A stretch of DNA of 45,487 bases from Phenylobacterium sp. Root700 (lineage in GTDB: Bacteria > Pseudomonadota > Alphaproteobacteria > Caulobacterales > Caulobacteraceae). Positions 43,226 through 45,487 of the stretch are shown here, one piece after another. The DNA lies in assembly GCF_001429025.1 (NCBI RefSeq), contig NZ_LMHT01000010.1, forward strand, positions 49,141 through 94,627, read 5' to 3'. The translations under genes were made by a program, and so were the position numbers. The notes under the pieces are model-generated. The model ran no database searches and was not told the DNA's origin. It saw nothing but the letters and a program-made list of their open reading frames with translations. Position 1 is the stretch's first letter. Every line of letters begins with the position of its first letter.

Positions 43226-44136
43226 GCGCTGATGAGCGTCCCCGAGCCGTGCTCGGTGAAGAGCTCGGTCAGCATGGCGTGCGGACGACGGCCGTCCAGG
43301 ATGACCACGGCCTCGACGCCGGACTCCACCGCCGCGATGGCGGTTTCCAGCTTCGGGATCATGCCGCCGGTGGCCACGCCCGAGGTGATGGCCTCGCGCG
43401 CCTCGATGATCGTCATCTGGCGGATCAGGTCGCCGTTGGCGTCCAGCACGCCGCGCACGTCGGTCAGCAACAGCATGCGCTTGGCGCGCAGGGCGCCGGC
43501 CAGGGCGCCGGCCACGGTGTCGGCGTTGATGTTGTAGGTCTGGCCCTCTTCGGAGACGCCGATCGGCGCCACGACGGGGATGTAGTCTTGGTCAGCGTAG
43601 ATCAGCGCCTCGATCAGTTTCGGATCGATGGCGGTGGGTTCACCGACAAAGCCGAGGTCGACGGCCTGTTCGATCTGGCTGTCGGGGTCCTTCTTGGTGC
43701 GGACCGCCTTCTCGACGGTGATCAGCCGGGCGTCCTTGCCCGACAGGCCCACGCCGCGGACGTCGGCTTCGGAGCCGGCCAGGGTGATCCAGTTGGCGAT
43801 CTCTTTGTTGATGGCGCCCGACAGCACCATCTCGGCGACCTCCATGGTCGCCTCGTCGGTCACCCGCAGACCGTCGATGAAGGTCGACTTCACCCCGGCC
43901 TTGTCCAGCATCCGCGAGATCTGCGGCCCGCCGCCGTGCACCACCACGGGGTGGCAGCCCAGCATCTTCAGCAGCACGGCGTCGGCGGCGAACAGGCGCG
44001 CGACGCTCTCCTCGCCCATGGCGTGGCCGCCGTATTTGATCACCACGACCTCGCGGTCATAGATCTGGATGTAGGGCAGGGCCGTGGCCAGGGTCTTCGC
44101 GGTGGCCCAGCCCTGTTCTTCGGCGTCGTCGGTCAA
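43222..44136 (-). CDS. argB: Acetylglutamate kinase
   Basis: A 304-residue kinase for N-acetylglutamate in arginine synthesis. The N-terminus [16 protein letters not shown] holds the Lys/Gly-Gly ATP phosphate site, [18 protein letters not shown] the substrate loop, and [18 protein letters not shown] and [10 protein letters not shown] the later motifs. Start is TTG at 44136, with a G-rich GAGGG site about 9 bases upstream; no ATG is available near the expected N-terminus. Coupled by ATGA overlap to the following nucleotidase gene. Confidence 0.95.
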   Translation of the reverse strand: MTDDAEEQGWATAKTLATALPYIQIYDREVVVIKYGGHAMGEESVARLFAADAVLLKMLGCHPVVVHGGGPQISRMLDKAGVKSTFIDGLRVTDEATMEVAEMVLSGAINKEIANWITLAGSEADVRGVGLSGKDARLITVEKAVRTKKDPDSQIEQAVDLGFVGEPTAIDPKLIEALIYADQDYIPVVAPIGVSEEGQTYNINADTVAGALAGALRAKRMLLLTDVRGVLDANGDLIRQMTIIEAREAITSGVATGGMIPKLETAIAAVESGVEAVVILDGRRPHAMLTELFTEHGSGTLISA

Positions 44137-44327
44137 GGCTTACGGCCCTCCAAGAGCCGCTTACGGCTCCAAATCGAAGAGTTAGGACGCGCCAACCGCC
44201 GAACCCGGCGTCCAGGTTCGGCCACTGCGCCCTAGTCGGAGCGCTCCGATAGCGGACCCTGGCCCGCCTGTCACCGCCTTGGAGGGGCCGGCGTGACGAA
44301 CCAGACCCTCGAAGGGCGGCGCCGGCG

Positions 44328-45470
44328 TCAGATCGAGCGGGCCACGACCTCTTTCATGATCTCCGAGGTGCCGCCGTAGATGCGTTGCACGCGGGCGTCG
44401 CGCCACAGGCGGGCGATCGGATACTCGTTCATGTAACCGGCTCCACCGTGCAGTTGCAGGGCCTCGTCGCAGGCCTCCCATTGCAGCTCGGTGTGGAACA
44501 GCTTGGCGGCCGAGGCCTCGGCCGCGGTCAGCTCGCCGGCGACGTGGCGGGTGATAGCCCAGTCCAGGTGAGCCCAGCCCGCCTGGAGCTTGGCCTTCAG
44601 GCCGGCCAGGGTGAAGCGGGTGTTCTGGAAGTCGAAAATCGCCTGGCCGAAGGCCTTGCGGTCCTTGGTGAACTTCACCGCCTCGTCGAAGGCGCGCTGG
44701 GCGCCGGCCTGGGCGCTGACGGCGATCTGCAACCGCTCCTGCGGCAGCTGGCCCATCAGATAGGCGAAGCCCCGGCCTTCCTCGCCCAGGCAATTGGTGA
44801 TCGGCACGCGGACGTCGTTGAAGAACAGTTCGGAGGTGTCGGCCGAGCTCTGGCCCACCTTGTCGAGGTTGCGGCCGCGCTCGAAGCCCTCGGCCCCGCG
44901 TTCGATCAGGATTAGCGAGATGCCCTTGGAGCCCAGTGTCGGATCGGTCTTGGCGACGACGATCACCAGGTCGGCGTTCTGGCCGTTGGTGATGTAGGTC
45001 TTCGAACCGTTGACCACATAGTGGTTGCCGTCGCGCCGGGCGGTGGTCTTCACGCCTTGCAGGTCCGACCCCGTGCCCGGCTCGGTCATGGCGATGGCGG
45101 TGATGATCTCGCCCGAGACCATGCCGGGCAGGTAGCGCTTCTTCTGCTCTTCCGATCCGTAGTTGATCAGGTAGTCGACGGTGATGTCGGACTGCAGGGT
45201 GACGCCGGCCGACGAGCCGGCATAGGCCAGCTCCTCGCCGATCACCGCGTTGAAGCGGTAGTCCAGCTCCAGGCCGCCGTATTCGGCCGGAACCTGCGGG
45301 CAGAGCAGGCCCGCCGCGCCATAGGCTTTCCAGAACTCGCGATCGACGATGCCCTCTTCCTCCCACCGATCGAGATGGGGGTGGAGCTCCTTGTCGAAGA
45401 ACTTCCGCACCTGATCGCGGAACATGTCGAGATCGGCGTCATAGGCCGAGCGGCCGGCGGTGGAGAGCAT
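44328..45470 (-). CDS. Acyl-CoA dehydrogenase (380 aa)
   Basis: A standard-length acyl-CoA dehydrogenase. FAD/substrate motifs: IAMTEPGTGSDLQGVKTTAR (about 121-140), LNK-like fold region YVVNGSKTYITNGQNADLV, QAIFDFQNTRFTLAGLKAKL, and the C-terminal LHGGAGYMNEYPIARLWRD followed by IYGGTSEIMKEV. The Glu used as catalytic base in some groups falls in the YGGTSE segment. It is one of two such enzymes in the window and would feed electrons to EtfAB. A 191-base gap separates it from argB. Confidence 0.95.
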   Translation of the reverse strand: MLSTAGRSAYDADLDMFRDQVRKFFDKELHPHLDRWEEEGIVDREFWKAYGAAGLLCPQVPAEYGGLELDYRFNAVIGEELAYAGSSAGVTLQSDITVDYLINYGSEEQKKRYLPGMVSGEIITAIAMTEPGTGSDLQGVKTTARRDGNHYVVNGSKTYITNGQNADLVIVVAKTDPTLGSKGISLILIERGAEGFERGRNLDKVGQSSADTSELFFNDVRVPITNCLGEEGRGFAYLMGQLPQERLQIAVSAQAGAQRAFDEAVKFTKDRKAFGQAIFDFQNTRFTLAGLKAKLQAGWAHLDWAITRHVAGELTAAEASAAKLFHTELQWEACDEALQLHGGAGYMNEYPIARLWRDARVQRIYGGTSEIMKEVVARSI

Positions 45471-45487
45471 GGTGACGGGCCCTGAGG

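Overview
The window is GC-rich chromosomal DNA from an alphaproteobacterium, most likely of the order Caulobacterales (Caulobacter or a close relative). Three things support this: a TipF-like flagellar EAL protein beside ribF, an mmgR-type small RNA (an alphaproteobacterial family) with the 10-base core TTTCCTCCCT, and the def / fmt / truA / dapE / dapD / argB neighbourhood I recall from Caulobacter. The placement is inference from gene content; no rRNA or tRNA lies in the window. I see no insertion sequence, prophage, integrase or CRISPR array.

Layout. 0-9 kb: a small disordered protein and an Rnk-like protein; a minus-strand group (ribF, maoC-type hydratase, HAD hydrolase, tipF); a 3-hydroxyacyl-CoA dehydrogenase; a LysR regulator with a perfect inverted repeat at its start; a small secreted TonB-C-like protein; and etfBA with an intrinsic terminator and an inverted repeat in its promoter. 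9-14.5 kb: a PduO-type cobalamin adenosyltransferase, a twin-membrane protein, two TetR regulators (one coupled to a 71-residue unknown protein), a long acyl-CoA dehydrogenase of methylsuccinyl-CoA dehydrogenase type, a glutathione S-transferase, and a ~120 bp palindromic repeat. 14.5-25 kb: alpha/beta hydrolases, an unknown 338-residue protein, a minus-strand run of a divergent MraY paralogue, a ClpP paralogue, a GH13 glucosidase and a Rieske oxygenase, then an M20 peptidase, an epoxide-hydrolase-like protein divergent from an SDR, and a glycine-rich/PYQ-repeat envelope protein. 25-33 kb: an aminotransferase, a GNAT enzyme, an EmrB/EmrA-like exporter pair, and bipA (typA) followed by a CHASE3/HisKA_2 kinase and a lone receiver. 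33-45 kb: the small RNA, rmuC, def, two further loci of GNAT and DUF1801 type (the latter frameshifted), a lipoprotein, fmt-truA, dapE, a degenerate DnaQ-like protein, a helix-turn-helix protein, dapD - pyrimidine nucleotidase - argB, and a second acyl-CoA dehydrogenase.

How the genes fit together. Several genes belong to acyl-CoA oxidation: etfBA accept electrons from the two acyl-CoA dehydrogenases, and the MaoC hydratase and 3-hydroxyacyl-CoA dehydrogenase supply following steps. The 33-45 kb part is housekeeping: protein maturation (def, fmt), tRNA modification (truA), and lysine/diaminopimelate and arginine synthesis (dapE, dapD, argB). No dedicated defence or secondary-metabolite island is visible. 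The points most worth following are the ClpP paralogue with a Ser-His-Asn triad, the stand-alone MraY paralogue just upstream of it, the mmgR-type RNA, the kinase coupled to bipA, the degenerate DnaQ-like protein, and several clean unassigned operator-like palindromes.
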